64,000 nucleotides of DNA, from positions 82,528 through 146,527 of the forward strand of contig DASYYY010000008.1 in the NCBI GenBank assembly GCA_035933635.1, read 5' to 3'. The position numbers were made by a program, and so were the translations under genes. Numbering within the stretch: the first letter of the stretch is position 1; the number at the start of each line of letters is the position of its first letter. Below the pieces are notes generated by a model. The model was not told where the DNA came from. It made no database searches and saw nothing but the letters and a program-made list of their open reading frames with translations. This DNA comes from JAKIVR01 sp035933635 (GTDB lineage Archaea > Thermoplasmatota > Thermoplasmata > Lutacidiplasmatales > UBA184). Of the stretch, positions 8,629 through 16,623 are shown one piece after another.

Positions 8629-10874
8629 GGGGAGCCCTCCGGCGGGGCGTCGGCGGCAGGAGTGACGCGGGTGTCCGCTACGGGCGTTTCGGCGCTCGCG
8701 ACGGGCGGCTCCGTCGAGGGGTGCGCCGCGTCCTCCGCTGCGTCGGCCGACTTCTTGCGACGAGGCGAACGCCGGCGGGGTTTCGGAACGGGCGGGAGTT
8801 CGACGGAGATCGAAGCCAGCAACTCGGCCGCCGGGGACGTGTCCGGACCGGAGACCCCTGCCGGGGAAGCGGCCGGGGAAACGGACTTCTTGCGCGTCGT
8901 GCTCGCCGACGCCTTACGGCGGCGCTTGGGGGCCGCGGTCGCGCCGGGCTCGGACGGTGGAATGGCGGGGGCACCGGCGGCGGGAGCGGGTACAGTAGGC
9001 GGTTCGCGTTCCACCGGGGACGAAGGCTCGACCGGCCGTGGAGCTTCGAGAGTCTCGAAGGTCGGACCGAAGGCGACGGAGGAGGCATGCTCGGCCTCCG
9101 CAGGAGTCGGTTCGGACGGCGACGTTGCGGGGGAAGACCGAACGGCCTCGGCGGCAGGAGGCCCCGCGGAGGGCGGAGGCGGACTCGGGGCCACCGATGT
9201 CGGGGGCCCTCCCGGGGCGGGCTCCGTGGTGGGCTGAGGCGCGCCGACCGGAGCGGCGGCAAGTTCGGCAGGGAGGACCCGTTGCGCACGGGCCGTCTCC
9301 GGCTCGCTGGATCCCGTGGCCGACGGGCCGCTCGCCGAGCGGGGGATCGACATCGGGCTAACCCCCTCGAGCGATGCCGGCGCGCTCGGCTCGACGGGCC
9401 CGGCTCCGGGCGACTCGGGAATCAGGGACGTCCCGGCGGCACCGGGTTCGGGTTCCGTCCCCGGAATCGGGACCGGAACGGTGGGCACCGGAGGACCTGG
9501 CGCCACGACCACCGGCTCGGCGATCAGCGGAGGGGGCGGTGTGATTTCGATCCTCTCGGGGGGCGGCGGCGGCTCCAGGGGGCCGACACCTGCCGGTGAC
9601 GGTACGGTGGGGGGCTCGACGGCGAGAACGTTCGAGAGATGGCCGACCATCCGATCCAGCTCCGGTCGGGGCAGCGGCTGCTCGGGCAGGTGCCGCGGGG
9701 CCGAGGCGCGGTGGGCGCCGGGGTTCGCCGCAGGCCGCGCGCTCCGGTGTCCGAGGGTCATCTGGTGGACGAGCGCCCGGGTCTCCGCGAGGGCCGCCTG
9801 GGCCGGTGCCGCCTCCCCGGCGACGAGCGAGAGTCGCGCGCTCTCGAGGGTGCCCCGGATCGTGGCGAGGTCGAGGCGCGCGGCGCGAAGCTCCTCGATC
9901 TCGGCGGAGATGCCGGCGAGTATCTCCCCGACCGGGTCACCGACGCCCTCGATCGCGCCCGAGGCGACCGAGACGACGATCGGCTCGACATGCTCGTCGA
10001 GCTTTTCTTGGACGGCGGGGCGCAAGACGATCCGCGTGTCCCGGCTGATCGTCTGATCGAGACGGATGTCGAGCCCGCGGTTGCCGATCCGGTAGGGGTG
10101 GAGTCGATTGTCGTGGGAGCTCCCGCGGAACTTCTCGACGCCTACGGCGCGGACCGTGCGCCCTTCGAGGTCCCAGCGGAAGAGCCGCAACTCCCCCCGG
10201 GCGAGCATGCGTTCGGGGCTCTCGAAATCCTCGAGCGCGGACTCCACGGTGAGCACCGCGGTCATCCCGAGGCTCGAGAGGAAGCGCACGAACGATTGCG
10301 CGCCTTGGACCTCGTCGATCCCCTTCATGCAGAAGTACTGGAGGGCGGTCAAGGAGTCGATCACGACGCGGGAGTAGCGTCGGCGGGCCTTCTGCATCTT
10401 GAGCGTCTGCTCGAGCGCGGTCAGCGTGATCTCGACGCTGGTCAGCTCCGGGGTCTTGCGGATCTCCGGTGCGACCTGGGAGAAGGGCACGGCATCGCGC
10501 ACCTGAGCGACGTCCTTGAACGGCGCCCGCTCGTAGCGCATCACGTCCGGGATCGCATCGAACACCCAGACCTTGTCCAGCTCGGGCTGGAGCGCGCGGT
10601 GGTTGAACCGCATCTCGTTGGGCGGCTCCTCCAGGGTGACGATCAGCGCCTCCTCGCCCTGGCGGACGCCTTCGCACAGGAACTGGAGCGCGAGCGTGGT
10701 CTTCCCGGTGCCGGCGGGACCGACGACCAGGTACGGTCGCTGGGGCATCAGCCCGCCGTTGAGCATCTGGTCGAGCTCGGGGATTCCCCAGGAGATCCGG
10801 CCCGCCGCCGCGGCGCCCGCCCGGGGGGCCTCCGACCGATCCGGTTCGTGAGGCACGGGAGAGGTTCGCCCCAC
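8625..10874 (-). CDS. KaiC-like ATPase with long disordered Pro/Ala-rich tail
   Basis: 749 residues from the GTG at 10874, which follows a G-rich Shine-Dalgarno-like tract. The N-terminal domain (about 25-270) is KaiC-like: 'SWGIPELDQMLNGGLMP', Walker A GPAGTGKT (52-59), Walker B 'RVVIDSLTALQYF'. A helical segment with 'EILAGISAEIEELRAARLDL' follows, a possible coiled coil. About 350 residues rich in Pro, Ala, Ser and Glu then end in basic clusters ('PKRRRK', 'KPRRRSPRRKK'). The tail is probably disordered, and the basic patches could bind nucleic acid. It is the first gene of a pair with the KaiC-like gene at 7855-8628. An upstream in-frame ATG near 11108 exists, but the added sequence looks non-coding and would cross the divergent isomerase gene. 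Confidence 0.82.
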   Translation of the reverse strand: MGRTSPVPHEPDRSEAPRAGAAAAGRISWGIPELDQMLNGGLMPQRPYLVVGPAGTGKTTLALQFLCEGVRQGEEALIVTLEEPPNEMRFNHRALQPELDKVWVFDAIPDVMRYERAPFKDVAQVRDAVPFSQVAPEIRKTPELTSVEITLTALEQTLKMQKARRRYSRVVIDSLTALQYFCMKGIDEVQGAQSFVRFLSSLGMTAVLTVESALEDFESPERMLARGELRLFRWDLEGRTVRAVGVEKFRGSSHDNRLHPYRIGNRGLDIRLDQTISRDTRIVLRPAVQEKLDEHVEPIVVSVASGAIEGVGDPVGEILAGISAEIEELRAARLDLATIRGTLESARLSLVAGEAAPAQAALAETRALVHQMTLGHRSARPAANPGAHRASAPRHLPEQPLPRPELDRMVGHLSNVLAVEPPTVPSPAGVGPLEPPPPPERIEITPPPPLIAEPVVVAPGPPVPTVPVPIPGTEPEPGAAGTSLIPESPGAGPVEPSAPASLEGVSPMSIPRSASGPSATGSSEPETARAQRVLPAELAAAPVGAPQPTTEPAPGGPPTSVAPSPPPPSAGPPAAEAVRSSPATSPSEPTPAEAEHASSVAFGPTFETLEAPRPVEPSSPVEREPPTVPAPAAGAPAIPPSEPGATAAPKRRRKASASTTRKKSVSPAASPAGVSGPDTSPAAELLASISVELPPVPKPRRRSPRRKKSADAAEDAAHPSTEPPVASAETPVADTRVTPAADAPPEGSP

Positions 10875-10979
10875 GATTGTCTGCGAGTTCCCCCCTGATA
10901 ATCCTTCGGCCACGCACGTCGGTGGACGAGGCCGCTGCCCGCCGCAAGCGCCAAAAAGGAACGCGTGCCCGCCCCGCGC

Positions 10980-12035
10980 ATGTCGCCCTCCGCGTCCTCC
11001 GGAGCCGAGCGCATGCGCACCCTCGCGCGGCAGCTCCCCGAGCAGTTGCGCGCCGGTTTCCGTTCGGGTCGCGAGCTGGACGCGAAGATCCCCTCGACGC
11101 TCGTGCACGCCGCGGTGATCGGGATGGGTGGCTCGGCGATCGCCGGCGACCTCGTCGGGACGGTCACGTCCCCCGAGACGGAGCTTCGGGTCGACGTGGT
11201 GCGCAGCCCGGCCCTACCGCGGTACCTCGGAGCGGGCACCTTGGCGCTCGTGGCGAGCTATTCCGGGAACACGTGGGAGACGCTCGCGGCGTACGACGAG
11301 GCCGGTCGACGGGGTGCCCCCCGGGTGGTCCTGACCTCGGGCGGCAAGCTCGCCGAGCGCGCGGCGCGCGACGGAGTTCCCTGCCTGCTCGTTCCCGCCG
11401 GGAATCCTCCCCGCGCCTCGGTCGGCTTCATGCTGGGGGGCCTCCTCGGCCTCCTCGACCCGATCTTCCCCGAATCGAACGAGGAGCGCGTCGCGCACGG
11501 GATCGAGATGCTCGAGTCCCGCATCACCGCCTTCGGGTCGGCTCGGGGTCCTCCGGCCAAGTGGGCCGAGACCGTCGGCAACCGGAGGCCGGCCGTGTAC
11601 AGCGAGACCGGATTCCTCGGGCTGGCCCGACGTTGGAAGACGCAGGTGGAGGAGAACGCCAAGCGGGGTGCGGAGTACGATGCGATCCCGGAGCTGTTCC
11701 ACAACGCCATCGTCGCCTGGGATGCGGCGAACTCCAGCGAGGGGCGATCCCGAGCGGTGGTCCTGTTGGAGTGGAGCGAGTCGGACCGCGAGACCCGCGC
11801 CCGCTACGCCTACCTGGCTCGGCTGTTGTCCGCGCGGCACGTGCCGGTGGTGCGGGTTCCGCTCGCGGCGACCGACCGGCTGATGGCGCTGTTCCTCGGA
11901 CTGTCGTCGGGTGACTTCTTTTCCCTCGCCCTCGCCGATCGCGCCCGGGTCGATCCGTACCCGGTCGACGCCATCACGCGCATGAAGACCACGTTGGAGG
12001 CCCGGGCCCGCGGGGCCGGGCGTCGGGCGAACTGA
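10980..12035 (+). CDS. Bifunctional phosphoglucose/phosphomannose isomerase
   Basis: 351 residues of the archaeal PGI/PMI family, which interconverts fructose-6-P with glucose-6-P and mannose-6-P. The SIS-fold phosphate site 'SYSGNTWET' (93-101), the catalytic Glu225 in 'QVEENAK' and His241 in 'ELFHNAI' are in place, with the 16-residue Glu-His spacing known for Pyrobaculum PGI/PMI. The C-terminus 'DAITRMKTTL' also matches. A CAAAAAGG element near 10953 is 27 nt from the ATG at 10980, so that start is preferred over GTG 10965. It feeds sugar-nucleotide synthesis and glycolysis or gluconeogenesis. Confidence 0.9.
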   Translation: MSPSASSGAERMRTLARQLPEQLRAGFRSGRELDAKIPSTLVHAAVIGMGGSAIAGDLVGTVTSPETELRVDVVRSPALPRYLGAGTLALVASYSGNTWETLAAYDEAGRRGAPRVVLTSGGKLAERAARDGVPCLLVPAGNPPRASVGFMLGGLLGLLDPIFPESNEERVAHGIEMLESRITAFGSARGPPAKWAETVGNRRPAVYSETGFLGLARRWKTQVEENAKRGAEYDAIPELFHNAIVAWDAANSSEGRSRAVVLLEWSESDRETRARYAYLARLLSARHVPVVRVPLAATDRLMALFLGLSSGDFFSLALADRARVDPYPVDAITRMKTTLEARARGAGRRAN

Positions 12036-12171
12036 GCGGCTCGGTCCGCTCGACCCCCGCGCGTTCGCGGCGGCTCGACCCTTGAGGTGTAATAGCCCGG
12101 GCGTAGTGGGGCCGCGGGCGCCCCCGGCCGATGCGTCGTCGCGGTCTTCGGGGCGTTCGGAGAAGCACAGC

Positions 12172-13107
12172 ATGAAGGGCCCCAGAGAGAACCCCGGTCG
12201 AACGAGAAAGTACTTCGGAAGTCGCCTCGCAGGAGCGCTCACGGGCGGTGGGATCGCCGCCGTCGCCTTGCTCCTGGTCGTCGCCCCCGGAGGATTCGCA
12301 GCGGTCACCGTGACTCCTCCCTACACCGGCGTCACGTCGAACAGCCTGTCCACGAGCGTCAGCGGTTGTGCCCACGCGACCAGCGCGCATCCGTTCAGCT
12401 TCAACCTGAACACCGGCCGGGCCGCCTTCACCGGTTCGACGTCCTCGTCGGCGTGCGGCGGAGGCTTTGGAGGGGTCGGCGGTAGCGCCGCCGGGTCGGT
12501 CTCGAGCTCGACCAGCGCCGCCCTCCACCTCGCCCTGCCCTCCGGTCGCCACACCCTCACTACGAACTGGAACGCGACCTGGACCGCCGTCGGCTCCGTC
12601 TCGGGCGGCGGGTCGTGTCCGACGAGCACCTACACCTACTCGTATCCGCCCACCAACTACTCCTTGACCTACACCGACGGGTACTGCGCGGCCGAGTCGT
12701 TCGTCCAGGCCTACGTGTTCACCTATCTCTACGACGTGACGAACAACACCTACGTCTTCCCGTCCACGTCGAACCTCTCGAACTATGACATCGTGATCGT
12801 GAATGCCGCGGCGCAAAAGTACACCTCGATCTACTACGGCTGCTCGACGAGCACGAACGGCACGTCGTGCTTCACCTACAACAGCAGCGCTGCGGGACCG
12901 ACCACGTTCACCTCGATCGGCACCGCCGTCGACCACCTGGTACTGAAGGGGACGTTCGCTTCGACGCACACCTACGCGCTCCTCGTCTACGTCGAGGCCT
13001 ACCTCTACTCGTACACGTCCGGTTGGGCCCACGCCAAGGCGAGTTGCTCACTGAACCTCGGCACCCTAGGGGCCGGAGTGACCCTGACGTCGTTCACGGT
13101 CCATTGA
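12172..13107 (+). CDS. Secreted or surface Ser/Thr/Tyr-rich protein
   Basis: About 311 residues. A basic N-terminus (MKGPRENPGRTRKYFGSR) is followed by a hydrophobic segment (about 20-45) ending in 'GGFAAVTV', a Sec signal peptide or N-terminal anchor. The mature part is rich in Ser, Thr, Tyr, Gly and Asn with several N-x-S/T sequons ('NATW', 'NYS', 'NGTS', 'NSS') and six or more cysteines. It is predicted extracellular and beta-rich. No C-terminal membrane segment is seen. No known domain is recognised; it is probably a host cell-surface protein. Confidence 0.7.
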   Translation: MKGPRENPGRTRKYFGSRLAGALTGGGIAAVALLLVVAPGGFAAVTVTPPYTGVTSNSLSTSVSGCAHATSAHPFSFNLNTGRAAFTGSTSSSACGGGFGGVGGSAAGSVSSSTSAALHLALPSGRHTLTTNWNATWTAVGSVSGGGSCPTSTYTYSYPPTNYSLTYTDGYCAAESFVQAYVFTYLYDVTNNTYVFPSTSNLSNYDIVIVNAAAQKYTSIYYGCSTSTNGTSCFTYNSSAAGPTTFTSIGTAVDHLVLKGTFASTHTYALLVYVEAYLYSYTSGWAHAKASCSLNLGTLGAGVTLTSFTVH

Positions 13108-13171
13108 TTCGAGACCGTGCGAACGTGGCCGGGGGGCGCCCTCCCCTTGGGTCACGGCCGTCTCCCGCACC

Positions 13172-13195
13172 AACCCCTTCTTCCTTTTCCTCCAG
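13172..13195 (+). terminator. Pyrimidine tract, possible terminator
   Basis: A C/T-rich run with CTTCTTCCTTTTCCT lies about 70 nt beyond the stop of the secreted-protein gene. T-rich tracts can terminate archaeal transcription, but this one is interrupted by C, so it is tentative. Confidence 0.25.
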
Positions 13196-13301
13196 GATCC
13201 AACGGGGTGAGCCGGGCCTCGCGCACCCAGGGCACTCGCGTGCGGAGCGGGCGGCAATCACCCACAATCAACATATGCCCGGAAGGGCGCGGGACCCCTG
13301 C

Positions 13302-13388
13302 GCTGAGGTAGCCTAGCTCGGCCAAGGCGCCAGATTCGAGATCTGGTTGCGCGCAAGCGCATCGGGAGTTCAAATCTCCCCCTCAGCG
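13302..13388 (+). tRNA. tRNA-Ser (CGA)
   Basis: The 7-bp acceptor stem GCTGAGG/CCTCAGC is perfect. The D arm starts GCC and closes GGC. The anticodon stem CCAGA/TCTGG holds the loop TTCGAGA (anticodon CGA, reading UCG). A long class II variable arm contains GCGC-loop-GCGC. The T stem GGGAG/CTCCC has loop TTCAAAT, and the discriminator is G73. The long variable arm and G73 support serine. No intron; CCA is not encoded. Confidence 0.95.
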
Positions 13389-13554
13389 CTTCCGCCGGCC
13401 CGGAGCACTCACCGAACGTGTGAAGCCCTCCTCCGAGGGCTTCTGTTCCGGGCGGAACGGCTCGTACCCGACCGCCGGAGCGGCCGAGCACCGGACCGTG
13501 GAAACTAAGTTCGACCGCCGGTCGAGTCGCGAGCGCACGCATCGCATCGTGTCC

Positions 13555-13815
13555 ATGCCGCTCTCGCAGGAACCTTCCGGACCCGATCGGTCCCCGACCG
13601 TACACCGTCTGACGTTCCGGGTCGAACGGGCAGGGGGGACCCGTACAATCGAGGTCGAGGTGCCGGACCGCACTCCGGTACGGGCGGCGCTTCGGCAGGC
13701 GGGGTTGGCCCCGGAGGGTTGCCTGGTTCTGGACGGGGAGGAACCGATACCCCTCGATCTCCCCGCGGAGTCGGCACGGATCTACACGGTCGTGCCGACC
13801 TTCTCCGGCGGCTGA
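13555..13815 (+). CDS. Ubiquitin-like beta-grasp protein ending in Gly-Gly (SAMP/MoaD/ThiS type)
   Basis: 86 residues from the ATG at 13555. A beta-grasp pattern runs 'HRLTFRVERAGGTRTIEVEVPD' then 'TPVRAALRQAGL' and 'GCLVLDGEEPIPLD', and the protein ends 'YTVVPTFSGG' with the exposed C-terminal diglycine of SAMP, Urm1, MoaD and ThiS proteins. Such proteins are adenylated by an E1-like enzyme and used as sulfur carriers or protein modifiers. No E1-like gene is adjacent, so which role applies is open. An upstream in-frame ATG (13420) would add 45 residues overlapping the tRNA trailer and is less likely. Confidence 0.75.
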   Translation: MPLSQEPSGPDRSPTVHRLTFRVERAGGTRTIEVEVPDRTPVRAALRQAGLAPEGCLVLDGEEPIPLDLPAESARIYTVVPTFSGG

Positions 13816-13886
13816 CCTCCCCGGAATCCGGAGAAAGATTATCCCCCCGGTGACTGATGTACGGAGCGGAGCGCTGGCTCCACCGG

Positions 13887-15140
13887 ATGCCCGAGGAGTG
13901 CAAGGTCTGCGACGCCCCCCTTGAGGCGGGCGCTTCGCACTGCGGGCGGTGCGGCTTCCCGACGGCCCTGACTGCGGCTGCGGTCATGGGGTTGGGACGG
14001 GCCGGGTTCGCCCCGGTCGCCGAAGCCCCGGCCAATGGCGGGGCCGTTCCTGCCGCGGTGACGCCGTCTACCGCCGAACCTCCCGAGAACGCGACGATCG
14101 CGCAGTTCGCCCACGAAGTGTCGCTGGGCTTCGGCCTGATCCACCAGCTCGGGGGCGAGTACACCGATCTGCTCGGGGAGGTCCAGCAGGCGGCGCTGCT
14201 CCAGGCCGACGGGAGGACGAACGATACCCTTGCGCTCCTACGCAACTCGCAGCTCGCCGTATCGACCCGGATGGGCGAGCTGTTCGACCACCGGTTGGGT
14301 GAGTTCGAAGAGCGTCAGCACACGCTGGTGCGGCAGGGGCTGGCCCCGGAGCTGTTGCAGGAGTCGGTCCGCCTGCGCGCCGAGGCGGCCGACGCGCCGG
14401 TGGAACGGGTCGCCGAGCACCTCGCCGAGGCCGACCGCCGCCTCGCGCAGACGGAGTCGGATTGGGGCGAGCTCAAGGCGATGCTGCGCCAGGTCGACCA
14501 GGTCCGAGTCGCCGCGGGCAAGGTCGGCCAGGAGTTCCCGCAGGTGGACGCCGAGTTCGAGCCGCTGCGCACCTTCGTCGACCGGACCGACATCCGGCCC
14601 GCCGAGCTCGCCGAAGCGCTCGCGAGCAGTTCCAAGATCCTGCGGTTCTATCACGAGGCGCTCTCACCGCAGTTGCAGGCGGAGCTCGACCAGCACGCCG
14701 CGCGCCTCGCCCAGCACCGGCCCGACCACGTGCCCAGCCGCAAGGCGCGCCAGACCCATTCCGACGCCAACCGGCACCTCCGCAGCGGTCGGGTCGCCGA
14801 GGCGGCGCTTCGACTCGACGAACTGCGCGCATCCATCCGCGAGCTCGATGCACTGCCTCCGGACCCGCCGGAACCGGAGCCCGAGCCCGTGGACGTCCCG
14901 GTCGAAGGGCCCCGGCCGGCGCCGCCGGCGCAGGCCATCTCCGCCCTGATGCTCCGCGCCCGCGAACTGGCGGCACGGATCAAGCACCTTCCCCCCAACA
15001 GCCCCCGAGCGGAACGGGCCGCCCAGGGGATCCGCGCGGCCACCGAGCTCCTGCGGGATCGCCGATTGGAAGAGGCCGACCGGACCCTCCAAGAGCTCAT
15101 GCGCTCGCTCGAGGAGCCCGAAGCGATGACGGAGGGCTAG
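13887..15140 (+). CDS. Zinc-ribbon and coiled-coil protein, unknown function
   Basis: 417 residues from ATG 13887 (ATG 13857 would add ten). It opens with a zinc ribbon, 'CKVCDAPLEAGASHCGRCGF', four Cys in two CxxC knuckles. A low-complexity linker follows, then about 300 residues of charged amphipathic helix, and a Pro/Glu hinge 'PPDPPEPEPEPV' near residue 335. The last section, 'LMLRARELAARIKHLPPNSP', resembles part of the next gene ('REARQLARRLNRIKGRARD'). A TATA-like AAAGATTATCC at 13834 precedes the start. It is cotranscribed with the next gene, 6 nt away. Cytoplasmic; no enzymatic motif. Confidence 0.72.
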   Translation: MPEECKVCDAPLEAGASHCGRCGFPTALTAAAVMGLGRAGFAPVAEAPANGGAVPAAVTPSTAEPPENATIAQFAHEVSLGFGLIHQLGGEYTDLLGEVQQAALLQADGRTNDTLALLRNSQLAVSTRMGELFDHRLGEFEERQHTLVRQGLAPELLQESVRLRAEAADAPVERVAEHLAEADRRLAQTESDWGELKAMLRQVDQVRVAAGKVGQEFPQVDAEFEPLRTFVDRTDIRPAELAEALASSSKILRFYHEALSPQLQAELDQHAARLAQHRPDHVPSRKARQTHSDANRHLRSGRVAEAALRLDELRASIRELDALPPDPPEPEPEPVDVPVEGPRPAPPAQAISALMLRARELAARIKHLPPNSPRAERAAQGIRAATELLRDRRLEEADRTLQELMRSLEEPEAMTEG

Positions 15141-15146
15141 TTCGCC

Positions 15147-16208
15147 ATGTCGCCTCCCGCCGGGCCGGCATCGGTGAGCGCGAGCGTGGAGTCCGGGGAG
15201 CGCGACCCGATCGGCGAGCGTCTCGAGCGGTGGTCGGCCCGGGCCGAATCCCTGGCCGCCGAGGGGCTCCCGATGCCGATCCAGCAAGTCCGCGATCTCG
15301 TCGGGCAGCTGCGTGCGGCCGGCGAGGATGCCCGTGCCGAGCAGGCGCTGGGAAGGGCCGAGCACCTCCTCGAGCGGGCTTCCCACGATTGGACGCTTCT
15401 GAGCGAGCTGCTGCGCCGCGTGGACGAGCTCAAAGAGCTCGGCACCCGCGCGGGACTTCCACTGGGCGAGCTCGACGCCCGGGTCGGTGACCCGCGCGAG
15501 CCGCTCAAGGACGCCCGCCTCTCCGAAGCCCTGCTCGAGAAGGCCTCGGCGCTCGCCTCCAAGCAGCTCGCCGTGCTGGGTGACCTGATGCCCAAGTACT
15601 TCCTGACCGAGGCCCAGGCGCTTGGCAAGACGATCCAGGAGGCCAAGGAGCGGGGCCACGAGGTCACCGAGGCCGGCGAGCGGCTCGACCAGTTCGTGCG
15701 AGCGATGCGGGCCGGACAACTCCGCGGTACCGCGCTCGCCTTCTTGGAGCTCAAGGATGCCGTCACGGCCCTCACCGCCGGGCCGCCCGCCGCGGAGGTC
15801 CGCGCCGACGAGGAGCAGGAGATCCTCCGCGAGGCCCGGCAGCTCGCGCGTCGGCTCAATCGGATCAAGGGTCGGGCTCGCGATGCCTCGAGCGCGGCCC
15901 GGTTGGTCAAGCAGGTGAAGGCGGCGCTGGCCGAGGACCGGCGATACTCCTCCCCGGAAGAGGAGATCGAAGAGCTGTGGGGGGAGGTCGACCGGCTCAC
16001 GCGCGAGCGCTCGGCCGCTGCCGACCCGGAGCCCGAGCCGGCGCCCACCGTGGCCCCCAGAGTGCCGGAACCGGCGCTGGACACTACCGGGATCCCTGCC
16101 GAACTCCTCGAGGCGGCCAACGCCCCGATGGAACCCGCCCCGGCCACGCCCAAGCGGCGCCGCTCCCGCTCCCGCGAGGTGCCCGAGGAGCCCTCGACGG
16201 CGCCCTGA
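15147..16208 (+). CDS. Coiled-coil protein paired with upstream zinc-ribbon protein
   Basis: 353 residues, almost wholly helical and rich in Glu, Leu, Ala and Arg, with no zinc ribbon or membrane segment. Heptad-like stretches include 'EHLLERASHDWTLLSELLRRVDELKELG' and 'LLEKASALASKQLAVLGDL'. The last ~60 residues are Pro-rich and end in a basic patch 'PKRRRSRSREV'. The similarity in layout to the upstream gene and the 6-nt spacing suggest a duplicated or partnered pair forming a filament or scaffold. Family not recognised. Confidence 0.7.
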   Translation: MSPPAGPASVSASVESGERDPIGERLERWSARAESLAAEGLPMPIQQVRDLVGQLRAAGEDARAEQALGRAEHLLERASHDWTLLSELLRRVDELKELGTRAGLPLGELDARVGDPREPLKDARLSEALLEKASALASKQLAVLGDLMPKYFLTEAQALGKTIQEAKERGHEVTEAGERLDQFVRAMRAGQLRGTALAFLELKDAVTALTAGPPAAEVRADEEQEILREARQLARRLNRIKGRARDASSAARLVKQVKAALAEDRRYSSPEEEIEELWGEVDRLTRERSAAADPEPEPAPTVAPRVPEPALDTTGIPAELLEAANAPMEPAPATPKRRRSRSREVPEEPSTAP

Positions 16209-16623
16209 CGTCGACCACGCCCTGGGCCAGGAACTGGAACGGGCACGGTCGGCCCAGCCGCCGACACTACCACGGCCGGGACGTCGCGCCCCCGACGTGA
16301 ACAGCCCGAAAACCTTTAATATGTATCGAAAATGGTTTATATGACTTGTCGCGCGCACGAGCGGCGGCCCCACACCGCGGTCCCGACGTTGCCCGCATCC
16401 TCGCAGTGACCCCGAACGGGACGGTCACGGCGCGGTCAATCTCCTCCGAGTTTCCATCCGAAGGGGCCGAGTTATCCTGCGCCAAGCCTCCCTTCAGCGC
16501 CGTGGTGGTGCGCGTCTTCGGTCCCGTCTCCCGTCCCTATCTCGCGCTGCGGCCCCGACGCCCGCTCGAGGCGTCGACGGCCGCTTCGCTCATCGGCTGC
16601 GCGGTGGCTGCGAGAGGTTAGCA
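16209..16623 (+). other. Long intergenic leader of the TFB gene
   Basis: 415 nt separate the coiled-coil gene from tfb. The AT-rich promoter pair (16307-16343) implies a transcript start near 16340-16365 and so a 5' leader of roughly 260-280 nt, unusual beside the near-leaderless genes around it. A frame from TTG 16346 or GTG 16406 runs to TAG at 16621, 2 nt before the tfb ATG, but its composition is not convincing as protein. I see no clear riboswitch fold. Confidence 0.4.
16307..16343 (+). promoter_or_regulatory. Tandem BRE/TATA promoter of tfb
   Basis: Two copies, 20 bp apart, of CGAAAA followed by an AT-rich box: CGAAAACCTTTAATATG (16307-16323) and CGAAAATGGTTTATATG (16327-16343). GAAA-type BRE plus TATA is the TFB/TBP binding site, so a duplicated site directly upstream of tfb suggests autoregulation. 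Confidence 0.65.

Noticed and set aside
16346..16621. 91-residue frame from TTG in the tfb leader
   Set aside because: Starts upstream of the expected transcription start, lacks a Shine-Dalgarno sequence, and its composition is not convincing.
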